Notes under the pieces: generated by a model
What the model was told of the DNA's origin: nothing
The model's input: the letters and a program-made list of their open reading frames with translations, nothing else
The model's database searches: none
Translations under genes and position numbers: made by a program
Part shown: piece after piece, positions 11,076 to 23,287 of the stretch
Layout: every line of letters starts with the position of its first letter
How positions within the stretch are numbered: position 1 is the stretch's first letter
DNA from: Irpex lacteus
Lineage: Eukaryota; Basidiomycota; Agaricomycetes; Polyporales; Irpicaceae
Direction: 5' to 3'
Assembly (NCBI GenBank): GCA_001986395.2
Contig: MQVO02000006.1
Span: 992,001-1,056,000, forward strand
Length of the DNA stretch: 64,000 nucleotides

Positions 11076-13112
11076 GAGCCCAGATGCTGGAGAATGGGCT
11101 CTTCGTGCATGTTTGTTCTTCACCACAAATGCCGACATACGAGCATCACTATCGCCGCAAACTATGTGCCCGTCGAGTGTGATACAGAGGGCAATCAATT
11201 CGCCATCCAATACAGAGATGGAAAAGATGCGCTGCAGCTCTCACGGTATGGCGAGCTGGGTCTAGTTCAGCTCACCTAGATGGGGCAGGAAATCAGGTCC
11301 AGGGGACGTCGGATAAACAGGGCTCGGTACGCACGCTCATTAACTGCTTATTGGTAATGGTACAGCGCGGCAGTGGTGTTGCAATACATATAGAGCTTCG
11401 AAGACTCGTATACCATAGAAATGCGGTGACGGGAGCCGCAACGTGTTGATGAAGGAGCGCTCGAAGGGCGCGGTAGCGCTGTGATTGGTTTCCGAGGAGA
11501 GTTCGTGTAGCCAATGAGAATCTGCACGCCTGAGGTGGTCCTCTACATTGTGACCCATTTCGACACAAAAGACACAAATTGCTAAGAGGAAATGGCTATG
11601 ACAGCCTGTGAGAATCGTGTCAAAACACTTAATCTATACGAATATATCTAAGACTCACCACAGCCATTAAAATTGGAAGAGTTCTCTCTGATTCGCTCCC
11701 ACTCTTCAGCGAGTCAGAAGACTGTCAAGGCGTGTCGTAAAGCCCTCGCCGCCGGGAGCTGTAATTTCGGCTCGCCTATCGGAGTACACTTTGTGATCCT
11801 TCGACGCCCCCTTCAGTGTTCTGTAAACCAAATAATCCCGAGCCGACTCCGAAAGCCACTTAAGGCCCCCGCATCCCGCTTGTTCTCCAACACGCTGATC
11901 AGAAAATGACTTTGAAAGTCGACAAATACCCAGGAGGTTTGAGCTTCGCATCCAGACATGGCCCCAGTCCAGACAACCCCAGTGTTAGACTTGCGATGAT
12001 TGAAGGTGTAAACTCACCGCTTTCCTGGTGCTTCCAAGTCTGGGTTCATGATTACCTGCATCCAGGTACGGCTCCAATAACATCTTTCACCTAAAGAAGG
12101 TTGTTCGTCGCTCTCGCCCTTCATTTCGTGTTGTGCCTGCACCTTCTCGACCTCTTGCTCCTGCTTGGCATGAACGGATTGAAGTCAAGAGAATGCCCAA
12201 CTCGGGGGCCGCACATGAGTTCGTTGTATGTTGCCGTACATGCTGTGTTACGTATGGGAAAGCCAGTACGACGGCGATACCATACGCGCGTTGCGTGCTC
12301 TCCCTCCCTTCTTACCCAGACCACTGATAGTGAGATTCTAAGTGATCATCGATCTGGGCAGCCACATACGGGTAGATTGCTCTGGATTGGACCTGTCTGT
12401 CAATAGTCTCAATAGCATCGCGCACTGTGATGCATGAGAATATATGTAGGCAATGCCAACACCTGTGTCGAGATTCAACGTGCCGCAAACGTGACTCGAT
12501 TCCATACCATTCAGCGGATGCAAAAGAGCCATCTATACAGAACTGGCAGCGCCTGCAGGGAGTCAATACAAAACGGCACTATAGACAAACGTTAACATAC
12601 CTCAAAGTTGTCACGCAACTGGCTCTACAACTTGATGGGCAGCCGACGGTGTACTCGGAGACGGTTGGGAGAGCATGATGTGGGAACAGAGCAGGGGTTA
12701 GAGCGAAGGAAACAGCACTATACCCGCTACTTGAAAATGGAACGTTATGCGAGGCTACGTGCAATCCGCACGCTGATTTCGTGATAGCAGTCAATTATCC
12801 CCAATAGTAAGTAGGATTCTCCTGTTGTGAGCGGAACATGGTCAGCCGTCTGCCGGTTCGCTTTTTGGGTGGCAGTTACCGTACAGTCTAACCTCACATG
12901 AGAGGTAACTTGACTTGTGCTGTGCAGTCACTATAAGTCCAACTGTTGTAGCAAGTTCAAGTTCAAGAGGCAGCGAGGGGCTCCGGCTCGCCGTCTCGGC
13001 CGGCGTTTACCGCTTCGAGGCCGAGTGAGCGCTTCATGTGACCGGCGCCCCGGCCATTTTCTACTGGGTCTCCTCCGCCAATTGCCGTTCTCACTCTACA
13101 TCCATCCAAACT

Positions 13113-13970
13113 ATGGCGGTGAGCAGCCTCAACTCGCGTGCCATTCTCCCTCTAACTTTCATCTTTCTCTAGAGTCGGTGTGCATTTGCTCTTCGTGCAG
13201 CTACCAGGGCGCGTCCCGTCTCACGGTGTGTACAGCTCATTCGACTTGTGCATAGTCATTACACAACTAAACTCGACTTGTCACTTGCATAGGTCTGTAG
13301 CGGGTTCGTCAAGATGGCTCGCCACAGCAGCACCTGCCGAGGCCTCTTCCGCTCCTTTACCTTCAGACCCACGACTCGTCAAGATTGTGGATGACATTTC
13401 CGGGCTCACCCTCCTCCAAGCTGCCGACCTCGTGACGTTGCTCAAAGTAACTTCTCCTCTTCTATTGCTATTCTTCAAGAATGATGCTAAAAGCATATTT
13501 ATTACGTGTTCTTTACTCTAGTCACGATTGAACATCCAGGAGATTGCTATGCCGTCTGCTGCACCCGCTGCTCCAGCAGCAGCAGCAGCTGAAGCTCCAG
13601 CGGAGGTGCGTCTACAAGCTTATGCCTACACACCAAGGCTAACGTTATCATATCAATATTATCAACAGGAAAAGCCAAAGGAGAAGACAGTATTCAATGT
13701 CAAGCTCGAATCGTTTGACGCTGCCTCTAAGCCGAAGATCATTCGTGAGGTCAAGGCCATGATTCCCAACTTGACACTTATCGACGTGCGTCCCCATCAT
13801 CTTCTCTTATATGTCCAATGTCACTAATTAACATCCTATTGCTCGCTCTGCAGGCCAAGAAGTTCGTCGAGTCACTACCAAAAGTTCTCAAGGAGAATGT
13901 CGCCAAAGAGGATGCCGAGAAGCTCAAGAAGGCATTCACAGACCTCGGTGGTGTCGTTGTTTTGGAGTAA
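13113..13970 (+). CDS. MRPL12: Mitochondrial ribosomal protein bL12m
   Basis: Mitochondrial form of the L7/L12 stalk protein, which recruits translation GTPases to the mitoribosome. Six exons (13113-13118, 13173-13225, 13293-13446, 13522-13605, 13669-13785, 13854-13970) give 176 residues; the first coding exon is just ATGGCG. An arginine-rich presequence ([18 protein letters not shown]) precedes the N-terminal dimerisation region ([24 protein letters not shown]), an Ala/Pro hinge, and the C-terminal L7/L12 domain ([25 protein letters not shown], then [28 protein letters not shown]). The C-terminal Gly-Gly-Val-Val-Val-Leu-Glu is typical. The short first exon is fixed by frame and by the good mitochondrial presequence it creates. 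Confidence 0.93.
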
Positions 13971-14308
13971 ACTTAGACTTTTAATACGGGCCCAACACGT
14001 ACGATTCTGCTAATGACATTTGGCTTAATGCTTTTGGCCGAGCAAACCACACTTCTCACGCGCACACCGGTGAAGATGAGATATAAGAAGACTTCAGGAT
14101 GGATTGTCCGAAGAGTAATGTACAAGTGACTACACTGTTTGATTCACTTGGCAGGCGTTGCTGCGAGGGGGAGAGAAAAGGGAAAATAAAGAAGGAACGA
14201 GTGAACAAGGTTCAAGAAGATTAGAGAGAACAGTAATGAGGCATTGGGGGTCAAGAATATTGTGGCTGCCTAGCGTGAAGCTTTGAAGGAAAGAGAGGCC
14301 CGGACATC
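13971..14308. other. Convergent 3' region between MRPL12 and NOT3
   Basis: 338 bp between the stop codons of two convergent genes. No coding potential is seen; it must hold both 3' UTRs. Confidence 0.6.
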
Positions 14309-17141
14309 TTAGTCCTCGGAGAGATATCGATATTCGAAGCGGAAGTCGCTCTTCTTGCGTTGGCACCATGAGCCTTCCCAGTCAAAGTAGACGTAAACAC
14401 CTTGCTCATATTCCTCCGTGATGGCTTGAGGTTCGGAGTGGCGTTGGAACCACGTCAAGTACTTTACGTGGAAACGCCATGACTGCCTCTTCAGCTCCTT
14501 CGCCGCAAGGTACCTGTGGAGATGACTTCCTCATTTTCTGAGTAGAATTCGACTCGGTCGCGTACTCACTGCTGATATGTCCCCGGGTGGAAGTAGAACA
14601 CGTAGAAGAGCGTCTCAACATCAAGCTGAGAGAAGATGGCAGGGGTGTTTAAGATAGGGCTAGGCGTTTGAGGGTAATACGAAGGAGTGTTGATGGGGTG
14701 CTTCGGTACGTAGTATTTAGGCCTGTAGAGTAACAATGAGTGATAGCCAGAAATCCTAACCGAATTCACGCACTTCTCTGTATCTTGTGGTTGCGGCATG
14801 CTTGAGTAGCTGCCTTCCAGAAGCTTATGTAGTTGGTCAAGATGTGACATACGTGCAGGAGCTATGGCGTTATAAGGGAAGAGTTGCGCAGGAGGTATAC
14901 GTCATCAAAACGAGCTCTTGGATGATAGATATTGCAGGGCTTACCTTTCGACTTGACGTGCTCAAAGGATGCCACAAGATCGCCTAACGAGCCCAAGAAG
15001 CCACTTGGTACGTTCGGTCTACTCTGTTGAGTGGGGACTTGCTGTGGCGCTGTCGACGTTGGCCTTGCGCCAGGTGCTTGCTGTTGCGGCGTGCCTACGA
15101 GGCCTGGAGGGGTAATTTCCGAGGAAGGCGCCTTGACGCCTGGCGGATACTGCGGCAGAGTTTGCTGTGTCTGTTGTGGCGCAGACGTACCATTCGTTTG
15201 TGTAGCAGTATATGGCACGGCCTCAGCGAGATGCGGAGACGGCGCAGATTGCGTTGGCGGTTGTTGTACTGCGCTGCCATTCGGTGCTGAAGCCGACGGT
15301 GACTCGACTGGCGGTTGCTTGAGTAATACGATTAGTAAGGCTAAGCGTACGGCATGCAAAGTGCAGAAGGCCTACCGATGCAAACGGTATTGATGGAGAG
15401 CGAGCACCTGGAACGAATAAGGTAAAGAGATGATCGGAGACGTAAGAAACCTATAAATACCGTTTCTTGCTGGCGACGTAGACGCTACAGGTGCTTCTGA
15501 CAAAGCAGGCGAGTCGTAGGTTGAACCATCGACTGGGGCTGCTGAATTCGACGCTGCTGACGATATTACTGGGCTCGTTGATGAAAGTTGTGTCAAACTG
15601 GGAGATGAAGTCACTGCAGATACTTGATCGGATGGAGGTATTGTCGTTGATATTGAAGGCGCAGGCGGTGCAGAGCTTTGTGTTGAAGTAGATGGTGCCG
15701 CTGTCGTGGGTGTTGGAGGTATCGGGTTTGCAGGAGCAACGGCAGCAGCGGCTGCAGCCGCATATCGTACAGGTAGAGGCGCCGGTCGAGGTTGGGGTTT
15801 GTCGAGGCCTGCCTTCAGTATGCTTGCCATTGGTTTCTGTTCGAAATTTGGTGGCGGCGGAGGCTTTGCTGCTATATCATGGTCAAAGTGTGTACAACGT
15901 TGGGGTTACGCCATGGAACACCTACTTTCCGATGCTATTGACGGTTCTGCATACGAAATTGAGTACACTCAAGTGAATGAAGATATGAAGAACGCACTTC
16001 GTAGCTGAAGTGATACAGGTGCTTTCTTCAGTACCGGACTACCGTCCCGTTTACTGCTCGTTACACTTTCCTCATCATGGTGCTTAGATTTTGACGGTGT
16101 TCGAGGAGGAAGATCCACTGCGTATCGCGGTCAGCACAATTCTTGCGTGGGCGGAGGTAACGAACCTTCACTGGTGTCTTCTGAATCGTCACTGTCATGA
16201 TCGTCTTGTGCCAGTCCGAACTTCTCCTCTTCCTCGTCAAGGTTGAGCTCATCGTATATACCCTCGTCCTCATCGAAATTGTCATCCTGAGCGACTTCAT
16301 CAATGCCGCTGCCTGCGTAGTGCACCAATGGGGACTTACCGTATTGTTTTCGATGAAGTAGCTCACATCCTCCTTCAGCCCATTCACCTTCTCCACCGAC
16401 ATTGACCCGTTGTCCACTAAACGAAGGATCAACTCCAAACGATTTATGTGCCATTTTCTTCGTTCGTTGAGGTGTTCCAGCGACTCTAACCGCTCCATTT
16501 GCTGCCCGCCCTTGTGCTTCTTCTTTGCACCTCCTTGCAATGTCTCAATCTCCGCCTCAGCCATTTCGACCTGCTGCGAGAGTTCCTCGACTTGGTTTTG
16601 TAGCCATTGCGTGATTTCAAGTTTCTCTTGCTGTTTCGGATCGAGCTTAGAAGCCTGGGTGAGACCTTCCTTGGAGAACGCTTTCGTTTTCATCTCTTTC
16701 TCGCACGCCTTGAACTTCTCCATTTGCTAGGGATGATATCCGGTGAGCACACATGTATGCAGAAGTGCAAGGTATTGTAAGTTGATTGATGGTGGAAGTA
16801 CAAGTGTTGCGTGTATGGTATAAAGAGCGCATACCGTTTCGATCAACCGTCGAGTCTCCAAGAGTGCGCTCTTGTCCTTGATGTCATTGCTCGTTATCCA
16901 CGTCTTGATTTGATCTCGTAGTCGCTGCAGCTTCTTAATCTGAGTCTTCAAATCCGTTTCAAGCTTCTCCTTCTGGGTTTGGTTTGTCGACGCCTGCATC
17001 TTGTCGTATATACTCTCAAAGAGCTCGACACCCTCCGATACCTTCTTCAACGTCCGGTCGATCTCGGCTGCGCTTATGAGCAAGGTATTACATTCGAAAT
17101 AATGTGCCAGCAGACATACATTGCAACTTGCGTGCTGCCAT
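14309..17141 (-). CDS. NOT3: CCR4-NOT complex subunit 3 (Not3/Not5)
   Basis: Scaffold subunit of the CCR4-NOT deadenylase, which shortens mRNA poly(A) tails. Eleven exons on the minus strand (17141-17120, 17067-16835, 16726-16340, 16286-16166, 16117-15998, 15871-15461, 15407-15376, 15317-14945, 14861-14774, 14722-14570, 14513-14309) give 714 residues. The Not3 N-terminal coiled coil covers about residues 1-235 ([42 protein letters not shown]). A Pro/Ser/Thr/Gln-rich linker follows, and the C-terminal NOT box covers about residues 600-714 ([41 protein letters not shown], ending FEYRYLSED). The intron at 15872-15997 is 126 nt, longer than its neighbours, so a missed small exon there is possible. 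Everything else fits the family closely. Confidence 0.95.
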
Positions 17142-17632
17142 GTTGGCTAGCCAGAATGGTGAATGAGAACTGAGCTCGAAGGGTTCAAGAGAGAGGCGCG
17201 TAGGCTCAGACGAGTAAGTAATGGACATCTTGTTTACGTCTATTTGGTCTCGCCGTCGCGATCCCGCACATCTGAGATAATTCTCGACTTGAACTCGAAC
17301 TCGGAGAGATTGAAGCTCTGCTCGATTCTTGGATGTATAAAGTTCTCTTAGGGCACATCGGAGCTCTGCTACATAATCAGGAGAGGAAGCGCGTCCAACT
17401 GGGATGGTACGGCTGACAGTCACGGTAAACAAAGTACAAAGACTCGGACTTCAACTTGAAGTTCACTGGATGAACGAAAGAATTGAGTTCTACCAGTATT
17501 CAAAAGGAGCCATTTTTGCAACAGAGAGCCAGATAGCATTGACGGGCTGATATTCGATTCATTTCATGTACGTATATACAGACTTTCTGTTCGAAGCATT
17601 TACTCGAGTGACTTTATGAGCGACTAATTGAA
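17142..17632. other. Region between NOT3 start and secreted-protein stop
   Basis: About 490 bp holding the NOT3 promoter and the 3' UTR of the secreted glycopeptide-like gene. It contains AAGTTCAAGT-type direct and inverted short repeats near 17280-17300 and 17450-17465. No gene is seen. Confidence 0.5.
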
Positions 17633-18321
17633 CTAGCAGAAGACAATGTTGATCTACAATTGCCAAGTTATTATCGGCTGAAATACATAGTATGAAGAGA
17701 GGACTTACGCCGACGTTACTACCAACGCACTGGACGGGGGCACCGTTGGTAGGGTCGGTGAATGCACCTGGGCAGTTGTCCGCGGCAGGGCATGACGCAC
17801 TCTCCGAGCACGCGCCGAAGTAGTTGAAGGCCATAGGGTAAGTGCTGGAAGACGAGTATGCTCGTTAGTCACACTATTGAGAAGAGAGTGATAGCAAGCA
17901 GCAATACTTACAACTGGTGGTTTCCGTTCGCAGGCTGCGCCTCGAGAGTGAAATCCGCGGCGTTCTGGTTCGGGGCGTCGTTCCTAAGAGTGAACTCGAC
18001 GGCGCCACAGTTGACACCAGAGCTTTCGCAATCTGCGCCTGCAAAACCATTAATCCAGGCAATACCGCCGAGAAGCTGGCCTTGGATAGTGGTAGGGCCT
18101 TGAGGGGTGCCGTTAGCCTCGTACAGGAAGACTGGGTTGCCAGAGCCGCAGTTGTTGGTCATCTACAAACGATAGACTGATTAGACTGGGATGGACGTAT
18201 TGACGGAGCATTCGTTGGCTAGTCTACAGGCCATCTAACGTACCGTGACTTGGTGGGATTCTTGAGCAGCGACGAAGCCCGCAAAGGCAGCGACGACAGC
18301 GGCAGTGGAGATGAAGAGCAT
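17633..18321 (-). CDS. Secreted cysteine-rich protein, agaricomycete glycopeptide family
   Basis: Four exons on the minus strand (18321-18244, 18162-17912, 17844-17709, 17653-17633) give 161 residues; the last exon encodes only INIVFC and the stop. A signal peptide (MLFISTAAVVAAFAGFVAA) is followed by a beta-rich domain with VTMTNNCGSGNPVFLY, GGIAWINGFAGADCESSGVNCGAVEFTL and paired cysteines around SASCPAADNCPGAF. Basidiomycete proteins of this pattern are usually annotated as glycopeptide or thaumatin-like secreted proteins; biochemical function is not known. The start, QVTV strand and even cysteine spacing suggest a small disulphide-stabilised beta sandwich. A consensus TATA box 80 bp upstream suggests strong expression. 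Confidence 0.8.
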
Positions 18322-18400
18322 ATTGCAAGATTGGCTGAGTGAAGTTTTGGGAGAGGAGAGAGCGAGTTGCTGCTGAAGATTATGGTGAGCTATGTGGTAG

Positions 18401-18409
18401 TCTTTTATA
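18401..18409 (-). promoter_or_regulatory. TATA box of the secreted glycopeptide-like gene
   Basis: TATAAAAGA on the minus strand, 80 bp upstream of the start codon, a typical spacing for a strongly expressed fungal gene. Use as the core promoter is inferred from sequence and position. Confidence 0.55.
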
Positions 18410-20144
18410 CCTATTGCCCTAAGCACTCTTGCATTGTTTTGACGTGCGCTCTACTATGCCGCTCGAGGCTATGTGTGCCGACAGACCAATCAAGCCGAAC
18501 ACTGAGAATGGCGGTGGCTTTCTGCTACGTATAAGCTTTTTGAATAAAGGTGGAGCATCTTAGGCCTGTGCGCCAGGTTGCATCAAGAGGGTGGCAGGTT
18601 GGTAGCCATAAGATGTGATGCGAGGTACTAAGACCTCTCCGTCGCCGTGTCGGCCGACACAACAACGGCGCAGGTGCCCAACTTGAAGTCGTCACATATT
18701 ACCCTACAGAACAAGTCGTGAGATACAAAATGCTGCAAAAAGTCTAGACACAACTCAGCTGACCGCATAGCTTTCCTTGCTTGACGTCGCTTATAGGTAA
18801 AACTACTAGTATCTGCAATATCAACGCTACAGAGCCCTAGTCAATGCGATAAGCAAAGCCAAATCAAGAAAGTGGGGTAAAGTGTGCAAGCTACGAGCTG
18901 CGGAGAAAATGGCCAACACCAGAACCTCAGTACAGTTGTTGAAGATGAATGAGAACGTCTTACATAAATAGGGATGCTGAAGGAGATCACTGGTGTTTAT
19001 TGATACACGGCGAGAATAACCGCCACCCGAACAAAGCGAAGCGCTCCAAACATCTTCGTGTGGGAGGTATTCACTACAGACATCAATCAGTCAAAGATAT
19101 CCATAGCTTTCAAGTCGCCGTCTCTTACCAATACTGTAGTACGCTTTCACACTATTGTCCCACAAAGTCAAAAAATTGTGGGGTACCAGCAGAGCAACTG
19201 ACCTCGAACGATGATAATGACGTTACTGCCGTTGTTGACAGCAGTTCGGCTTCTTCGTCGAACTGCCTCTAGACGTGATGTGTAAGTTACTGTCAACAAA
19301 TGATTTACAATGATCATGTATGACATACGACCACAGTCGCGTGGTCTGTTAACGTTCTGCATCATACGCGGCAAGTCAGCGACTCTGTACTGAAACCAGG
19401 GTAGATGCATCTAGAACTGACAGGGTGTGCTAGCTCAGCAGGGCGCAAACGTGCGAGCGTACATGACTGCCGCACTATACTACGAGTTAGCCGCAGTTTG
19501 CGTTCAACGAACTCAACAAAGCAATGATGATCATGGATCATTCCGATGTAGAGTCGGAAGCCAGAAGCCGTGTATCTGCCAAACAGAATTAGACCGTTTA
19601 CAGCCAGTAGAGAATGTAACTCACTCCCTTGTGCGTACTAAGTAACCATCTCTATTGCACGGTTGATGGCAAGTTCAGACCGATACGTGCACGGCTGTCA
19701 CTCAGCATTGCTGAAATGCAAATCGTACGGTGCTTCGTACCCCGGAAGACAGAGAGCGCGGAATTTAGGGTGCTGATCTGTGAGACACTCTATAAATAAA
19801 ATGATGTAGTCTCATCGAAAGAGTCTACTGTCATATAAGCCGAAACAGACGTTAGAGCAGGCAGCTGAACATCAAAGAACTCGAAGGTGATGACCAGCCA
19901 AGTAAAGATTCTGAGGAAAGTTAGGGCCATAATGCCCTGGTAGGAGTTTCAACGGCTTGCCTGGGCTACTGTCTTGTTCAGTTGATCTTTTCACCTTGAC
20001 TGGAATGTGGTTCCAAGCTGGCGGCCAAAACGTGAACTTGAATTCAAGTTGAGGTTCGTCACGGTACCGGTACTCAGCGCTAGCGCTCGTAATCGCGGTT
20101 ACTATCGACGCCACAAACCAGGCTCTTGCCGCTTAAGGACTGTA

Positions 20145-20150
20145 ACGCGT
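20145..20150. promoter_or_regulatory. Possible MluI cell-cycle box
   Basis: ACGCGT 129 bp upstream of the unrecognised gene at 20279. It would fit a cell-cycle-regulated nuclear protein, but one 6-mer is weak evidence on its own. Confidence 0.2.
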
Positions 20151-20278
20151 CACGGCTAGCATGATGAATGTGCCATATATGGATCCCGTCACTTATGCAG
20201 TGGCCACCAAGACACCTGCACCCCGTTACTCGTCGCCCTGCTAATGAAGACCCGTGACAAATATTTGAAGTCACAGCT

Positions 20279-22851
20279 ATGAAGGACACATCCAAGCAAC
20301 CTCAGACTACTTCAGCGACTCTCACTACGACCAATCTCAAGTCCATCTCAGACCGCGCGCAATTCGACAAAGCTCAGTTCATCGAGACCTACGTGCGGAC
20401 GCAACGCACATACCGCAAATCCTATGAAGAGGAAGGACGCGCTGACTGGGGTAAAGAGGGCGACGAGGGGGTCAGGAAGGAGCAAACACCTCGCGTCAGT
20501 GAACAGACTGGCTTTGGTACCCCCATTCTGAAGGCCAGGGCGCCCGAGAAGATAGATGCGAGCAAGGAACGCCCCCCTCAGCGTTCACCTGTACTCTCTG
20601 GGAAGAAGAAGGACGCTCGCAAGAAGGGTGAGGAGACCCTGAAAACTGAGCGTACTCAGCTTCGTCATACTAGTACGAGCGATAAGAAGCTTCCTCCCGC
20701 GCGACAGAACTCGCGTAAGGTGACTCTAGATGACCTCGGAGCCATAAAGCAGAATGCACGTGGAGCCTCCGGTAAGGGAAAAGAACCTGATGATCCTGAG
20801 AGAGCTGAACGTCAGTCTGTCTCTTTCCGAAACCTGCGCGAACAACAGATACTGACATGCGGCAGTTCTTGCCGGACGACGAGAACGACGCCGTACGAAG
20901 AAGGCCATAATCGCGCCTAAAGAAAGTGATGGTGAAGATATGACGAAGGACAGTGAAGACAAGCCGAAGAAGGGAAAGACGGCGACGAAGACGAAGAAAA
21001 CGAGGAAAGGCGATATCTCCGCGGGGCTCGCTCTTATGCACGGATTCTCTGCTACCAACGTTGGCGCTATGCGATTGACGGTGAGCGCGGACGTCGTGCT
21101 AGAAGTGATTCGAACACGAACTTACAGTTGTGCATAAGATGAAGCCGAGCCTAGGAGTTTTCACGAAAGGGAAGGCATCCGCAAAGACAGGCGTTTCTTC
21201 GAAGACCACTTCGGCCAAATCGAGTAAGGTGACCCAGCTTATGATGCTCTGTACTCCCACTGAAGGCTCTTTAGAATCTCTCCCTCACATCTGGACTGAA
21301 TCGCAATTCCTGAACAAACGAAAACATGCATCTTCTCGTGACAAGTCTAAGTCCCCAGTACACAGCGACAGCTCGAGCGTCACATCGAGCGACACCGAGT
21401 TACCAAGGCAGAAGAAGCGGAGACGGGAGCCTTCCGACGTTCAAAGCAACACGCCCCCGAAGAAAACAGGAAAGATTAAGATTTGTAACTACTCGAGAAG
21501 CTCAAAGCGCAAGAAGACTGCAACTCCTAGTTCCTTGAAGAGCGCCGAGCCTGATCATGAACCTGAACCTGAATCTGAACCTGAACCTGAACCTGAACCT
21601 GAACCTGCAGAGGTGGAGTCCATAATATGGGACATTGAATCGCTCGCGAAGGAGCCTACTAAAGAATCAGCAGACTCGGAGAAAGTCGCATCTAGGTTAT
21701 CCTCGAACTCTTCCCGACACAACAACACCCTCATTCTTAACATACAAGCGACAAGATGGAACGGTGCACCCTCTAGCGTCGCCACTCGCACTTCTGACAT
21801 GGTAGCTCGCTCCAAACAACCCTCCCGAGGTCCGCCGTCGAATACCGAACAGGATAAAGGGAAAGAATCTATCCTGGACGCCCAATCTAGCTCGTCTCTC
21901 TGTCCATCGCACTCGGCTTCTCAGGCTATACCACTCTTGGCTGATCCTCGGAGGATGCAGCCGCCTGTGTCTCGTTCTAAATATTTCACGAATACCGCTC
22001 CAGTTAGCGTTCCAGACGGCAACAACGTCGAACCTTTATCTGTGGACTACGAAGATACGGGAGCTGGCGCTGACGTGCGGATGCATCATTCCGAGGTTGA
22101 CGAACAAGACGCTCCTTGTCGTCCTGACAGTGCGCTGATTTACGACTCGCCGATCTGTGCCGCTGCCGACCCGCTCAATACCCAAGACTACCTTGATGCT
22201 CATCCTGACAGTGTTTTGCAAGATGTTGATGACAGCTTGTATTCTAGTAACAACCTCGAAGATCCTCGCTTCTTGACGGCGACTCACTCGTACACAGCCT
22301 CTCCTACAACTGCTCGCGATCCGTGGGATATTGCTCAAGACTCTGCGTACTATGACTATGAAGCTGGTCACTATTGCTCATCGTGCATAGACGAAGCCGA
22401 CAACATGGTCTTCGAGTACAGCCAAGAATCGAGGCTGACAGATGGTCTACCTGAGGTGATTACTCCAACTTATGACGATACTGGCTACGAGGAAGGCTAT
22501 TTCTATGGTTCCGACCACGCGATAGCTTACGACGAGGCGATGGCTTGTCCTGAAACTGACTGCGACGCGTACTCCAATCCATATGATTATCCTGACGCGA
22601 CACCCGATGACGATGATGCTGGAGTCGCATCCTCGGCTATCGCATACGATGAATCTCTGCCGCTCGAAGAACCAGACATATCGGGAATGGAGTCGTTTCT
22701 TCATGGTCAGGCGTACCTTTGCGGTTACTCGCCTGCGAACTCGGTTCAAGATAATCCATCGGCTGGGCTTTTGAGATTGCCGACTTTGGCGCAGGTGGAG
22801 GATGGTGTCGCTAGGAGATTGCATGGTCATTGGAAGCCTCAGAAATTATGA
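20279..22851 (+). CDS. Unrecognised large low-complexity protein, probably nuclear
   Basis: No family recognised. Three exons keep frame: 20279-20810, 20866-21080 and 21139-22851, giving 819 residues. The first intron has a perfect TACTGAC branch site. The second must end in AAG at 21138, because the nearer CAG would hit a stop; a CTTAC branch site sits just before that CAG, too close to allow its use. The N-terminal third is Lys/Arg/Glu-rich, with a basic patch (GRRERRRTKK) and KKGKTATKTKKTRKG. Two blocks look ordered: AGLALMHGFSATNVGAMRLT, and KPSLGVFTKGKASAKT. The middle has basic nuclear-localisation-like runs and a Glu-Pro dipeptide repeat. The C-terminal half is acidic and Tyr/Asp-rich and ends VARRLHGHWKPQKL. 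A nuclear or chromatin role is inferred from composition only. Confidence 0.65.
21559..21606 (+). repeat. In-frame GAACCT hexanucleotide microsatellite
   Basis: Eight tandem hexamers of GAACCT (one reads GAATCT) within the unrecognised 819-residue gene, coding alternating Glu-Pro. The near-perfect DNA repeat suggests recent expansion and likely length variation between strains. Confidence 0.85.
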
Positions 22852-23287
22852 GCATAGTGTATATGTATAATCTCTGGTCAGGGAAGTGGAAGGACTTGTG
22901 ATAGCTCGAATGTGACGGAAACCTGTATAAATTACTGTAAGATCACTTGGGCCACCTTCGAAGATAGACATTGACTCGGACTCAATACGACGATGAATTC
23001 AAGAATCACCAAGTTCTATGCAGTCGAGAACTTCACTAGCCATGATCACCATGATGATGACGGCCAGCGCAGCTGGATTGGCCCGGGCCAAGCGTGAATA
23101 TATTGCCGAGTAGGCGTGACAATAACGCGTCGTTAGCCTGTGACCGACCGTGTCTCATATATACATTTAGCGCCAGGGCCAATCTTACCTTCCGCCCCTT
23201 TAAATATCCCCGCTAGAATCCAGCTCAAACATTCTCTCCCTCATTCGCGTCCGTTAAAAACAGAAGTTTAGTTGGCTTCCAAGTTGT
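22852..23287. promoter_or_regulatory. Intergenic and promoter region of the nuclear GTPase gene
   Basis: 435 bp, no gene. It holds an ACGCGT at 23125-23130 (158 bp upstream of the start) and an A/T element TTTAAATA near 23199. Regulatory use is inferred only. Confidence 0.35.

Larger units (their letters stand above)
10867..13112. other. Intergenic region, no recognised gene
   Basis: About 2.2 kb with only short unconvincing open frames. It holds the SC15-like promoter at its left end, a 16-bp tandem duplication at 11044-11075, and the promoter of the mitochondrial L12 gene at its right end. Nothing else is recognised. Confidence 0.5.
18322..20278. other. Intergenic region, no recognised gene
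   Basis: Nearly 2 kb between divergently transcribed genes. Short open frames only, none with a recognisable domain. The right end holds an ACGCGT at 20145-20150, 129 bp before the start of the next gene. Confidence 0.5.
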
